64,000 bases of DNA from positions 61,618 through 125,617 of the forward strand of contig BJUT01000005.1 in assembly GCA_007988745.1 (NCBI GenBank). Direction: 5' to 3'. Of the stretch, positions 36,983-45,601 are shown piece after piece; the stretch's first letter is position 1, and each line of letters begins with the position of its first letter. The notes under the pieces are model-generated. The model ran no database searches. It worked only from the letters and a program-made list of their open reading frames with translations, and was not told the origin of the DNA. This DNA comes from Pseudoalteromonas atlantica (GTDB lineage: Bacteria; Pseudomonadota; Gammaproteobacteria; Enterobacterales; Alteromonadaceae). The translations under genes and the position numbers were made by a program.

Positions 36983-36999
36983 AGTATGTCCTTACTAAA

Positions 37000-39027
37000 T
37001 TAAAGCGAATTTACTTTAGCTGTATGTTCTAAGGCATTAGAAAGCGCTTTTTCTATGTGCGGAAGCTTAAACGGCTTAGAGACAAACATATCCATGCCTG
37101 CTTGCTGGCAAGCTAGTTTATCTTGCGACGATGTATTAGCAGTTAGCGCTACAATGTAGGTGCTTTCGCTAGGGCAAATACGTTGCGCTCTCAGCGTTTT
37201 AGTGGCTTCAAAACCATCCAGGATTGGCATAATGCAATCCATGAAAATAAGGTCGTAATGCTTTTGCTTACACTTAAAAATAGCGTCTTGGCCATCAATG
37301 GCACAGTCGGCTTTTACGTTTAACTTATCAAGAGAGGCATCAAGCACACGGCGGTTTATATCGTTGTCATCAACAATAAGTACACTGAGCGAGTGGCTGT
37401 TTAACTCAATTTTTGATTGAATGTCGTCTATTATTTGCTCTTTACCAAGCTCTAGCGGAATATTAATGCTAAACGTTGAGCCTTTTTGTAGCTCACTTGT
37501 CACCTTTATTGTGCCGCCCATGTATTCTACAAGCTCTTTTATAATTGCTAGGCCAAGCCCTGTGCCCCCTTTATTATTTTTAGCGTCAACCTCTTGTGTA
37601 AACGGCGAAAATAAAGACTCTAAAAAGGCAGGGGTCATTCCGCGACCAGTGTCAGAAACTGTAATACCAAGAGATAGCGCATCGTTATTATTTATGAGCT
37701 GTGTTTTAAGTTTTACATGGCCTTGCTCGGTAAATTTTAATGCGTTACTTAATAAGTTAGAGGTAATTTGGCTCAGGCGTGTGCTGTCGCAAAAGGCCCA
37801 GCAGCTATCATCAATTGTATTTTCTATGATTAATCCAACATGGGTTTCTTTAAATAACGGGGTATATAAAGAGGCTAAATCACTAAATATGGTTTTAAGC
37901 AGTACATCGGTTGGCTCTAGTTTTAATTCACCATGATTAATTTTAGAAAAATCGAGTACTTCGTTGATAATATTAAGTAAAATATCAGCGCTGCGTAGCG
38001 CTATTTTTATTTTTTCGTCTCGTTTTTCAGTGTCTTTTTCATCTATTAAGGTGGTGAGCATGCCGGTTATGCCATTTAGGGGGGTGCGTAACTCGTGGCT
38101 AATTTTAGCAAATAGCATACTTCTATCTTCTAACATATGCTCTGCTTCGGCTTTTTTCTTTTTTAGCGCTTCTCTAAGTAATATAGATTCGGTAATGTCT
38201 TGAAATGTACCAAATAGCCTTATGCAATTACCTTCGTGAAACTCGGCTTCTCCAAAAGTCGAAATCCAAATTTCTTGGTTTTGTGCAGTGATAACCTCAA
38301 GCTCTAAATCCCATTTTTCACCTTTGTTTATGGCGTTTTCTACCGCTTTATTTATGGCTTCTCTGCTGGGACCCTCTTTGTAAAACTCAATTGCGTTATC
38401 AACTATTGGCTGATAGTCATCGGCTACCTGATGAATGCGTTTAGTTTGCTTACTCCAATAAACTTTGTTCTCGATTAAATCGACCTCCCAAGTGCCGATA
38501 TTCGCGATGTTTTCGAGCTTTGAAAGGGTGTAGCTATTTTTTAAAAGTTGCTCTTTAGTGTCTATTTTTGCAAATTCAGATCCTAACCACTGAGCAAATA
38601 GCTCAATGTAATCGTAGGCTTCGTCGCTAAATGCAGTTGACTCGTTAGGTGATGAAAAGTTAACAGTGCCAAAGGTTTTATCGGCTACTTTTATAGGTGC
38701 GCCAATGTAGGACTCAAGTTGAAAATTTATGTAACAAGGGTGAGTTGCAATCGTACTTTGTGAGGCTTTATGAAACGAAAGCGCCGAGCCCGCAGATAAC
38801 GTATGGACGCAATAGGTGCCATCTAGCTCAAATTGTGTACCGGGTAATAAGGCGTTATCGGGTGTTATAGCATGTAATACTGTGTACGTATTAGCATCAA
38901 TTTTACTAATTATTGCTACATCAAGGCTGAACACTTCTAGGCCAAACGCGAGTAGGTTTTTAATTTTAGAATTAAAATCCAGAGTTTGGTCTGAGACTAT
39001 ATCGTGAAAACGCCTTAAAAAGTTCAC
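37000..39027 (-). CDS. Soluble hybrid histidine kinase (GAF-PAS-HisKA-HATPase-REC)
   Basis: A 675-residue sensor kinase with no membrane helix. Domains in order: GAF (about residues 15-165), PAS/PAC (175-290), dimerisation domain with FAKISHELRTPLNGITGM (the His is phosphorylated, about 313), HATPase (about 415-525; LLSNALKFTEQGHVKL, DTGRGMTP, GGTGLGLAIIKELV) and a receiver (about 545-660; VLIVDDNDINRRVL, phospho-Asp in LIFMDCIMPILDGFE). The signal is probably cytoplasmic. No separate response regulator is adjacent, so output may go through a phosphotransfer protein. Confidence 0.92.
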   Translation of the reverse strand: MNFLRRFHDIVSDQTLDFNSKIKNLLAFGLEVFSLDVAIISKIDANTYTVLHAITPDNALLPGTQFELDGTYCVHTLSAGSALSFHKASQSTIATHPCYINFQLESYIGAPIKVADKTFGTVNFSSPNESTAFSDEAYDYIELFAQWLGSEFAKIDTKEQLLKNSYTLSKLENIANIGTWEVDLIENKVYWSKQTKRIHQVADDYQPIVDNAIEFYKEGPSREAINKAVENAINKGEKWDLELEVITAQNQEIWISTFGEAEFHEGNCIRLFGTFQDITESILLREALKKKKAEAEHMLEDRSMLFAKISHELRTPLNGITGMLTTLIDEKDTEKRDEKIKIALRSADILLNIINEVLDFSKINHGELKLEPTDVLLKTIFSDLASLYTPLFKETHVGLIIENTIDDSCWAFCDSTRLSQITSNLLSNALKFTEQGHVKLKTQLINNNDALSLGITVSDTGRGMTPAFLESLFSPFTQEVDAKNNKGGTGLGLAIIKELVEYMGGTIKVTSELQKGSTFSINIPLELGKEQIIDDIQSKIELNSHSLSVLIVDDNDINRRVLDASLDKLNVKADCAIDGQDAIFKCKQKHYDLIFMDCIMPILDGFEATKTLRAQRICPSESTYIVALTANTSSQDKLACQQAGMDMFVSKPFKLPHIEKALSNALEHTAKVNSL

Positions 39028-39207
39028 CGCAATTACCTTAATTGTATTTTATATCGTTATGCGTATCGGCAGATAGGCACATTTATTTATATGTTTTTAA
39101 CAGTTTATACCAACAGGCGTAAACCGTTGAGCAATATATTGAGTAATGGGTGTTAGGCTATCAACACGCGAACTTAATTGTTTTGCTCAATTAGCAAACT
39201 TTTCCGA

Positions 39208-39429
39208 TTAATAGGTAGAATTAGGCGTGTATTCTGGGTTTATGTCGCCGCCTACTTCTTCTGGGTCTACATCGTTTATAAGCAACACTTCGCGCACGGC
39301 TTCAATATGATCAAGCACTGTTTGATAGCGCTCGCCATATTCGTATTTTGTTACTTCAATTGCTTGCGGCATGTAAGTAAATGCAATTTTTAGTGCGTGT
39401 AACGCGTCTGGATTGATTTTATCGCTCAT
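39208..39429 (-). CDS. Small conserved-looking hypothetical protein
   Basis: A 73-residue soluble acidic protein I do not recognise. It is mostly helical (ALHALKIAFTYMPQAIEVTK, VLDHIEAVREVLLINDVDP) with a polar, proline-containing tail. The start ATG at 39429 is preceded by GAGA nine bases away. An overlapping ORF on the other strand is less plausible because it is hydrophobic and cysteine-rich without a ribosome site. Confidence 0.5.
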   Translation of the reverse strand: MSDKINPDALHALKIAFTYMPQAIEVTKYEYGERYQTVLDHIEAVREVLLINDVDPEEVGGDINPEYTPNSTY

Positions 39430-39877
39430 AAATTTCTCTCATTTTATCAATGTATAGTGATTAGTTTTACAGCTGCTAAAAGAGCCTGGCTAGGGACAAT
39501 TAGCTTTTTGCATACGCCCTAACAAAATAACAATAATTATAGAGTTTGTTGACTGTTAAAGTTAAAAATTTGCCTGTTTAGTCGTTATTTTATTGGGTTA
39601 AGCAGTTAATCACTGATCAGCATGATAACGCAGTTGTTTTTGGGATTATTTAAAAACAGTTTTAGCTCATCATATTTGCCTACCTAAATACCAAGTATGC
39701 TCAAAAAATATAATTTTATAAATAAACAGGCATTGATTATGCGAATAAAAAGGAGCTTGTTCGCTTAATAAGTAACGATAATATGTTGCATAAATTTACA
39801 AATGAGCAATATAATGCAAATAGTTGTTATTTGCATGTCCAGATGTGCGCGCCTGCTATTTATTAAATGAGCTAAAA
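39430..39877. other. Intergenic region containing the iron-operon promoter
   Basis: About 450 bases. The right end holds the promoter and palindrome described separately. The rest is AT-rich with no ORF or hairpin that I trust. Confidence 0.5.
39786..39836 (+). promoter_or_regulatory. Promoter and Fur-like palindromic operator of the PepSY operon
   Basis: A consensus -10 box TATAAT (39810-39815) lies 18 bases after a weak -35-like TTGCAT (39786-39791). A perfect palindrome of 9-base arms, ATGCAAATA/TATTTGCAT with centre GTTGT (39814-39836), covers the expected transcription start. Its central 19 bases agree with about half of the Fur consensus positions, and the operon is of an iron-uptake type, so Fur repression is a reasonable inference. 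Confidence 0.55.
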
Positions 39878-40165
39878 ATGAATAATAAAAAAACCTTTAG
39901 CGCTACAAAGCGTCGCCATTTAATGGCGTGCGTATTGGCATTGGTAACCGCTACGGTGATGATCACCGGGATGACTACCTATTTGCCCTTACAAATGAGT
40001 GAACAAATTTTACTGCCTATTTTACTGTTTCCAATTATTTGGGTTGGGCTTTTTATATATGCCTACATTAGCGAAAAAGCATGGCAGCCATTTTTACTCA
40101 TGCTCACTTTGTGTTTAGTGCATGGAATTTTAAGTTATTTTGCATTAATGCAGGGGCAAGGATGA
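39878..40165 (+). CDS. DUF3649-like membrane protein
   Basis: A 95-residue inner-membrane protein with three hydrophobic helices and the pattern W..LFIYAYISEKAW typical of DUF3649 (an aromatic helix followed by AW). It is the first gene of a three-gene operon with PepSY and DUF3325-like proteins, an arrangement found beside siderophore receptors in many proteobacteria. I chose the ATG at 39878; the upstream start at 39824 lies within the operator. The stop overlaps the next start (ATGA). Its function is unknown. Confidence 0.65.
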   Translation: MNNKKTFSATKRRHLMACVLALVTATVMITGMTTYLPLQMSEQILLPILLFPIIWVGLFIYAYISEKAWQPFLLMLTLCLVHGILSYFALMQGQG

Positions 40166-41757
40166 AATCAATTACTTTAAAAAAGCTATTTTTATTACAT
40201 AGTTGGGTGGGCGTAGTAACCGCCGTTTTATTGTTTGTTGTGGCATTTACCGGCGCGTTAGCAGTACTTGCAAGGCCTGAGCTAAAAATTTGGGCCAACC
40301 AATCACTGCAGCAAACTCAACATATTCCTAATAGCGAAATAAGCACATTAGTTAATACATACCACGCTCAAGTGCCCAAAGAGTTTGGTGAAAACATTCA
40401 TGTGTTTATGCCAACAGGGCATAATTTTCACTTACTGGCTTTAGTATTTGAATCGCACCATGGTGATGAAAATTACCAGCAAGAAGTACTTCGGGCATTT
40501 GAATTTGACCCAGCAAGCTTAGCGTTGGTAAATACCTACTATGGCCCCAGTAAGCAATATTATGCCAATAAAAAAACAGATGCAGCCAGCTACATTGGTG
40601 AGTTTCACGCTGACTTACATTTAGGGCGACCTATAGGGCTTATTTTAACTGGGTTTTTAGGTTTAACATTATTAGTAAGTACGGTAACTGGCTTATTTAT
40701 ACATCGTAAATTAATTAAAGAGCTGTTCACCTTTAGGTGGCACAAAGGCTTTGATGTAACCATAAGTGACGGCCACAAAGTAATGGGCATTTGGGGCAGT
40801 ATTTTTAATATTGTAATTGGCTTTAGTGGCGCATTTTTAGGGCTCGCAACTGTAATTTTACTACCTGCAGCAGCTTTTGTTAGCTTTGGAGGAGACCAAG
40901 ATAAGTTGATAGAAACTTTTACAGCTATTCCTGAGCCAATAATTAGTCATGTAAATCAGCCGACTAACATAACCGCTATTTTAAGTGATGCGCAACAACG
41001 CTACCCACATGCAGTTATTTTAGATGCCACGGTAATGGCGCATAACGATGCTAACGCACAAGTGTATTTACGCCTTTTAGGAGGCGAAGCCGTGGCTTCT
41101 CAGTTATTGCATTACAATGGGCAAGGGGAGTACATCACTTCAATGAGTAGCTTTGGCGATATTGCAGGGGTATCAATTAAAATTATTGAAATACTCTTCC
41201 CACTCCATTTTGGTAATTTTGCAGGTTTATTTGTCAAGTTACTTTGGGTAATGCTTGGCTTAGCATGTGCCTTAATGCCACTTTCTGGCATAATGATGTG
41301 GTTAGCAAAGCGTACCAGAGGCAGCACACCAACACTTAGCGCTGGCGCGTATGCAAGGTGGAACCGCTTTATTATAGGCAGTTGTGGTGGTTTAGTGCTT
41401 GCTTGTTGTGTGTTATTCCCTGTGCAAGTACTTTTAAACTATGCCGTGGCTGGTGTTGAACACAATGCTTACTTTGGGCCGGTATTTTTTTACACGTGGT
41501 TAGTATGGCTAGTAATTGCAGCATTTTGGCAAAACTATAAAAACTACTTCAGAGCAACCTTGTTGCTTTGCGCCTTATTCTTAATAAGTGTCTTACCACT
41601 TAATAGTGTATTGGGCGTTAATAATGTTATTAACGCAAACAGTACCCTAGTGGCATTTACAGATATTAGCTTTTTAATTGTGGGACTGGCGTTTTTATGG
41701 GGATACTTAAAAACAAAACCTGATGCCATAGCACTTGCAGAGGTAAAAGCAGCATGA
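40162..41757 (+). CDS. PepSY-associated TM-helix protein, putative siderophore-iron reductase
   Basis: A 531-residue inner-membrane protein with four or more helices and two periplasmic PepSY regions. The start KLFLLHSWVGVVTAVLLFVV carries a conserved His in helix 1. GEFHADLHLGRPIGLILTG (about residue 150) has paired histidines, and HKVMGIWGSIFNIVIGF supplies another. These resemble the haem- or metal-binding histidines of FoxB/FegB-type reductases that release iron from siderophores in the periplasm. It overlaps both neighbours by four bases (ATGA), so translation is coupled across the operon. Confidence 0.8.
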   Translation: MKSITLKKLFLLHSWVGVVTAVLLFVVAFTGALAVLARPELKIWANQSLQQTQHIPNSEISTLVNTYHAQVPKEFGENIHVFMPTGHNFHLLALVFESHHGDENYQQEVLRAFEFDPASLALVNTYYGPSKQYYANKKTDAASYIGEFHADLHLGRPIGLILTGFLGLTLLVSTVTGLFIHRKLIKELFTFRWHKGFDVTISDGHKVMGIWGSIFNIVIGFSGAFLGLATVILLPAAAFVSFGGDQDKLIETFTAIPEPIISHVNQPTNITAILSDAQQRYPHAVILDATVMAHNDANAQVYLRLLGGEAVASQLLHYNGQGEYITSMSSFGDIAGVSIKIIEILFPLHFGNFAGLFVKLLWVMLGLACALMPLSGIMMWLAKRTRGSTPTLSAGAYARWNRFIIGSCGGLVLACCVLFPVQVLLNYAVAGVEHNAYFGPVFFYTWLVWLVIAAFWQNYKNYFRATLLLCALFLISVLPLNSVLGVNNVINANSTLVAFTDISFLIVGLAFLWGYLKTKPDAIALAEVKAA

Positions 41758-41990
41758 GCACCGTTATGATAGTTATTGCACTAGCGTGTTTACTGGCCGC
41801 TTTATTATTAATGAGAAGTAAGCACTACAATGTAGCCTATAAGTGGCTGTATTGTTGTGCTTTAATAGCTATTGCCTTAGCGTTTTTTATAAATGTTTAC
41901 GCTGTGCTAGCGGGCATTATATGCACCATTGCAGCGTTTACTGTAATGGGCATACTGGTTGCGCTATCTAAAGGGAAACAACACACTTAG
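41754..41990 (+). CDS. DUF3325-like membrane protein
   Basis: A 78-residue inner-membrane protein with three hydrophobic helices. The layout (short helix, MRSKHYN, then two helices) and its position directly after the PepSY gene fit DUF3325. Its start overlaps the PepSY stop (ATGA), and its TAG stop interlocks with the TAA stop of the convergent patatin gene (41987-41990). The function is unknown, probably a small partner of the iron reductase. Confidence 0.6.
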   Translation: MSTVMIVIALACLLAALLLMRSKHYNVAYKWLYCCALIAIALAFFINVYAVLAGIICTIAAFTVMGILVALSKGKQHT

Positions 41991-42823
41991 CTTAAAAAGG
42001 CTTTGGCTGTATCAATTCCCATTTTGTACCCGTCGTTAAGGCGTTTAACATTTTTTGTTGTACGGCCCACTCTAAATTGAGGCGGTGGAGCAATAATATT
42101 GATTTTGCAATCTTCAGGCGGGTTATTAATAAAATCTATGCTGCTGTTATAAACATGCGCTCTGTTAATCGAGCTATTTATTAAAGCAGGGTAGTTTTTA
42201 TAAAGTTTTTTGGTTAACCACTGCGATTTACTTGGCTTTTTTCTATAGCCTAGTGGCTGAGAAAGCACCACGGTTATTTCTTGAGCGCCCATTTCGTATG
42301 CTTTTATTACGGGAATAGAGTCTGCTACGCCGCCATCGGTCATCGCAATATCATTAATTATAGGGTAGTTACGATACGCAATTGGAATCGCGCACGATGC
42401 CTTAAGTTGCTCTACCATCGCATCACTACTTGCTTTAAGGTAGTGGGGTTGCCCTGTGGTGATAGCTGTAGAGACGATATAAAATTCGTGAGCCGCCTTT
42501 GCAAAGGCTTCTGTATTGAGGGGGATCTCTTTAATGGTTGCTTGCCACAGCCAATCTAAATCAAATAAGTGGCCGCCTTTGATAAAGCGCGCTAAGTTAA
42601 TAAATTCAGGCCGACACGAAAAATCGGTAATAACATGGTAGTTTCGTTTAGGTTGTTGGCATAAATAAGCGGCTATATTGGTAGCGCCAGCAGAAACCCC
42701 AAAGTAATTAGTAAAAGGTTGATAGCGCTGCGCTAAAAACTCATCCAACACGCCGGCGGCAAAAATACCGCGCATTGCACCTCCCTCAACCACTAAAGAA
42801 TGTTTATTGTTATTATTAATCAT
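41987..42823 (-). CDS. Patatin-like phospholipase family protein (YjjU type)
   Basis: A 278-residue acyl hydrolase. The oxyanion motif EGGAMRGIF is at about residues 13-21, the nucleophile serine is in YFGVSAGATN (about residue 44) and the catalytic Asp in MTDGGVADSIP (about 168). These form the Ser-Asp dyad of patatin-like phospholipases. There is no signal peptide, so it acts on membrane lipids from the cytoplasmic side or is secreted by another route. It sits alone. Confidence 0.88.
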   Translation of the reverse strand: MINNNNKHSLVVEGGAMRGIFAAGVLDEFLAQRYQPFTNYFGVSAGATNIAAYLCQQPKRNYHVITDFSCRPEFINLARFIKGGHLFDLDWLWQATIKEIPLNTEAFAKAAHEFYIVSTAITTGQPHYLKASSDAMVEQLKASCAIPIAYRNYPIINDIAMTDGGVADSIPVIKAYEMGAQEITVVLSQPLGYRKKPSKSQWLTKKLYKNYPALINSSINRAHVYNSSIDFINNPPEDCKINIIAPPPQFRVGRTTKNVKRLNDGYKMGIDTAKAFLS

Positions 42824-43177
42824 ACTATTACCTCCCTTTTGATGATATTACCAACTAACCAGGTAAAGCGCGATAAAATGCTGAAATAATTATACCCATT
42901 TGCCACATTACTTAATTCACTTAAGGGATTAAACTTGGCGCTAACGGCGCTAAAAATTTTGATATAAACAGAGCAATAACGAAGCTTTTATCCTGTAATC
43001 AACATGGTTTAGTATTTAAAACTAAATCACTTAATTAAGCTATTTGGTATTAGTGCACTGTTTGGCTTAGCAAAAGCATTTAGTTGCTAATATGTTTTGT
43101 TTAATCGTAAGTGTTGGGTATTTCTGATAAAGTATTTATTAATACAAGGCTTTGTTAATATTAAAGAATCGTTATTT
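42824..43177. other. Intergenic region
   Basis: About 350 bases between divergent genes. I see only a weak inverted repeat (TTTAGT...ACTAAA near 43010-43028), and no ORF of interest. Confidence 0.35.
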
Positions 43178-44050
43178 ATGACTGACTCAAGTGTGACCGT
43201 ATTTAGTAACTTGCAAAATAAGTTAGGTGAAAGCCCGCTTTGGCACCCTTTGCTTGAAACGCTATTTTGGGTAGATATAGAAAAAAATCTCCTGCTAAGT
43301 AAGTGTTTAACAAAGCCTGACTCACTAACACAAGTTGAAATGCAAGATACGGTTTCGGCTTTAGCGTGGCTTGATAAAGCACATCTTATTATTGGCACCA
43401 GTACGGGTATATATAAATACCATATAGCTTCTGGGGTGCGCCAAACGCTCACATTTTTAGAAAATACCCAGTCCACACGGCGCTCTAACGATGGTCGGGC
43501 AGACCCTTGGGGTGGGTTTTGGCTAAGCACTATGGATACAAACGCCCGCTCAGGCGAAGGTAAGATTTACCGTTTTTATCAAAATTCGCTTAATTGCGTG
43601 GTGCAAGGTTTAACCATTCCCAACGGGTTATGTTTTGATAAAGCGCGCTCACGTGCTTATTACTGCGACTCAAAAGCCAGCTGTATTTTTACTTTAAATG
43701 TAAACCCAGACAGCGGCGAGCCTATATTACCCGCCCAAGTTTTTTATCAATTTAAAAATACCCAAGTAGACCCAGATGGCTGTGTGATTGATGCCCTTGG
43801 CAACTTATGGCTTGCGGTATGGGATATGGGCTGCGTTATGTGTTTATCGCCAGATGGGGAGGTTTTAAACACACTGTCGCTTGCTGCAACAAAACCTACA
43901 AGCGTTGCGTTTGGTGGCAATAACGCACAGTGGCTATTTGTAACTTCTGCAGATGACAGTAATGTAAAAACTAACCAGTCATTACAAGGTAATGTATTTA
44001 AAATATCAGGCATAAAAAACGGGCAGCTAGAGCCGCCCGTAATAATATAA
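43178..44050 (+). CDS. SMP-30/gluconolaconase family lactonase
   Basis: A 290-residue six-bladed beta-propeller hydrolase. Metal ligands are seen as GESPLWHP (Glu near residue 15), IPNGLCFD (Asn) and VDPDGCVIDALGNLWLAVW (Asp), with RSNDGRADPWGGFWLSTMD between them. It would open sugar lactones such as gluconolactone or galactonolactone in the cytoplasm. The ATG at 43178 is chosen because the 27 upstream residues have no family resemblance. Its last 40 bases contain the terminator of the convergent NfeD operon. Confidence 0.88.
   Translation: MTDSSVTVFSNLQNKLGESPLWHPLLETLFWVDIEKNLLLSKCLTKPDSLTQVEMQDTVSALAWLDKAHLIIGTSTGIYKYHIASGVRQTLTFLENTQSTRRSNDGRADPWGGFWLSTMDTNARSGEGKIYRFYQNSLNCVVQGLTIPNGLCFDKARSRAYYCDSKASCIFTLNVNPDSGEPILPAQVFYQFKNTQVDPDGCVIDALGNLWLAVWDMGCVMCLSPDGEVLNTLSLAATKPTSVAFGGNNAQWLFVTSADDSNVKTNQSLQGNVFKISGIKNGQLEPPVII
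44012..44040 (-). terminator. Terminator of the stomatin-NfeD operon, inside the SMP-30 coding region
   Basis: Inverted 10-base arms ACGGGCAGCT/AGCCGCCCGT with one mismatch and a 2-base loop lie at 44019-44040. On the minus strand they are followed by TTTTTTATG (complement of 44012-44018). They serve the NfeD gene, whose stop is at 44055, yet they are read as the last codons of the plus-strand lactonase gene. Confidence 0.65.
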
Positions 44051-44054
44051 AACG

Positions 44055-44510
44055 TTACGGTGCAGGGGCAACCCACATAACACCTACCTCTTTTTTAACC
44101 ACTATTACTTTGGTGCCAGCACTAATGGGTTGTGTACTTTTGAGTTGCCAGCTTATGCCTGAATATTGATGTGTTGTTATTTCTTTATCTGAAACATCTT
44201 TTGCTAATACAAAAGTAAGATCGGCGAAATCGCTATTTATTTGCTTAGAGTCTACATTTTCTTGCATACGTTTCATGGGTTTCCATAAAAGTAGTGCCAA
44301 AACAGCGGTAATGATGGTATTGCTCCAAAGCGCCGCTGTAATAGTTTCGGGTAGTACTCCTGCAACCATTAACAGCCCAGAAGTTAGCAAAGACAACCCC
44401 AAGAAAAGCAGAATAATAGTAGATAGCCCTAAAACGGTGACTTCTATTATTAATGCAATAATACCTATAACCATTAAAGCTTGTGGTAAGTTTTGCGAAA
44501 TTAGGTCCAT
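44055..44510 (-). CDS. NfeD family membrane protein
   Basis: A 151-residue protein with three hydrophobic helices (about residues 8-80), then a C-terminal OB-fold-like soluble domain (SGISWQLKSTQPISAGTKVI). This is the short NfeD form that lacks the protease domain. It lies 28 bases downstream of the SPFH-domain gene, the standard pairing in which NfeD partners a stomatin or QmcA protein in membrane microdomains. Confidence 0.88.
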   Translation of the reverse strand: MDLISQNLPQALMVIGIIALIIEVTVLGLSTIILLFLGLSLLTSGLLMVAGVLPETITAALWSNTIITAVLALLLWKPMKRMQENVDSKQINSDFADLTFVLAKDVSDKEITTHQYSGISWQLKSTQPISAGTKVIVVKKEVGVMWVAPAP

Positions 44511-44538
44511 ATATTCTCCTAAATTAAGCTAATAGGCT

Positions 44539-45495
44539 TTATTGCAGCTTTTGCGTTTTATTTAATGTATTGATAATAGACATACCTTGCGCTACGAGCG
44601 AGCTAGCATCGGTGGCGTTATCGGGAAGTAAAACGACCGATGACTCTTTAGCTATGGCCTCTTTTGCAGCGATAGCCTTAGTTGCAAGGTCTAATTGGAT
44701 AGCTTTTTGTCCTTGTTCTGTATCTGCTGCTGCACCTACTTCACGCAGAGCATCTGCTTGTGCTTCAGCTACCGCAATAATGGCTTTTGCTTCACCTTCT
44801 GCTCTGAGTATTTGTTCTGCTTTTTCTGCTTCTGCGGCAAGTACCTGCGCCTGCTTTTTACCCTCTGCAACATTAATATTTGCTTGTCTGTCACCTTCGG
44901 ATTCTAATATTTGCGCGCGTTTTACACGCTCAGCTTTCATTTGTGCTTCCATTGCTTCCATAACTGATTGAGGCGGCACAATATCTTTTATTTCATAGCG
45001 TAAAACCTGTATACCCCATGGCTCAGCTGCTTGGTTAATAGCTGCCACAATGTTGGTATTTAATAAGTCACGTTCTTCAAATGTTTTATCTAGTTCCATT
45101 TTACCTAACTCTGAACGCATGGTTGTTTGCGATAATTGAGTAACAGCAAATACATAGTCATCCACGCCGTATGTTGCTTTGTAAGGGTCAAGTACTCGAA
45201 AGTACAATACACCGTCAACAATTAGAGAGATATTATCTTTTGTGATGGCTGACTGTGAGGGAACATCTTGAGCTTGTTCTTTCAAACTACGGTCTGCAGC
45301 AATGCGGTCTATAAATGGCACAATAAAATTGAGGCCGGCTTCTTTAGTTGATTGGTATTTTCCAAAGCGCTCTATTAACCATGCTCGGTTTTGAGGTACA
45401 AACTTAACACTACTTTTTAGAAGTACAATTACAAAAACAAGTAAAAATGCTTCAATAGTAAATACCATATTTAGTATTTGATTGATTGGATCCAT
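44539..45495 (-). CDS. SPFH/Band 7 (stomatin-like, QmcA-type) membrane protein
   Basis: A 318-residue protein with an N-terminal membrane helix (about residues 10-26), a Band 7 domain (about 28-190; NRAWLIERFGKYQSTKEAGL, SLIVDGVLYFRVLDPYKATY) and a long helical, coiled-coil tail rich in Ala, Glu and Lys. It is close to QmcA (YbbK), a scaffold of lipid domains that regulates FtsH-type proteolysis. It is in an operon with NfeD. Confidence 0.9.
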   Translation of the reverse strand: MDPINQILNMVFTIEAFLLVFVIVLLKSSVKFVPQNRAWLIERFGKYQSTKEAGLNFIVPFIDRIAADRSLKEQAQDVPSQSAITKDNISLIVDGVLYFRVLDPYKATYGVDDYVFAVTQLSQTTMRSELGKMELDKTFEERDLLNTNIVAAINQAAEPWGIQVLRYEIKDIVPPQSVMEAMEAQMKAERVKRAQILESEGDRQANINVAEGKKQAQVLAAEAEKAEQILRAEGEAKAIIAVAEAQADALREVGAAADTEQGQKAIQLDLATKAIAAKEAIAKESSVVLLPDNATDASSLVAQGMSIINTLNKTQKLQ

Positions 45496-45601
45496 TTAAA
45501 AATTCCTTATGAGAGTGGAGTTGCTGAGTTGTTGTATTGTTTATAATTTCAGCGTGTATAGATTATCACTACTTGAATTTATGCACCACAAAAACAAGCT
45601 T

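Noticed and set aside
39178-39393. A plus-strand ORF of 71 codons opposite the small hypothetical gene.
   Set aside because: It has no ribosome site and a hydrophobic cysteine-rich composition; the minus-strand reading has ATG, ribosome site and soluble acidic composition.
44570-44971. A plus-strand ORF of 133 codons opposite the stomatin gene.
   Set aside because: It is Ala/Ser/Cys-rich text that is the mirror of the Ala-Glu-rich coiled coil on the other strand, with no ribosome site.
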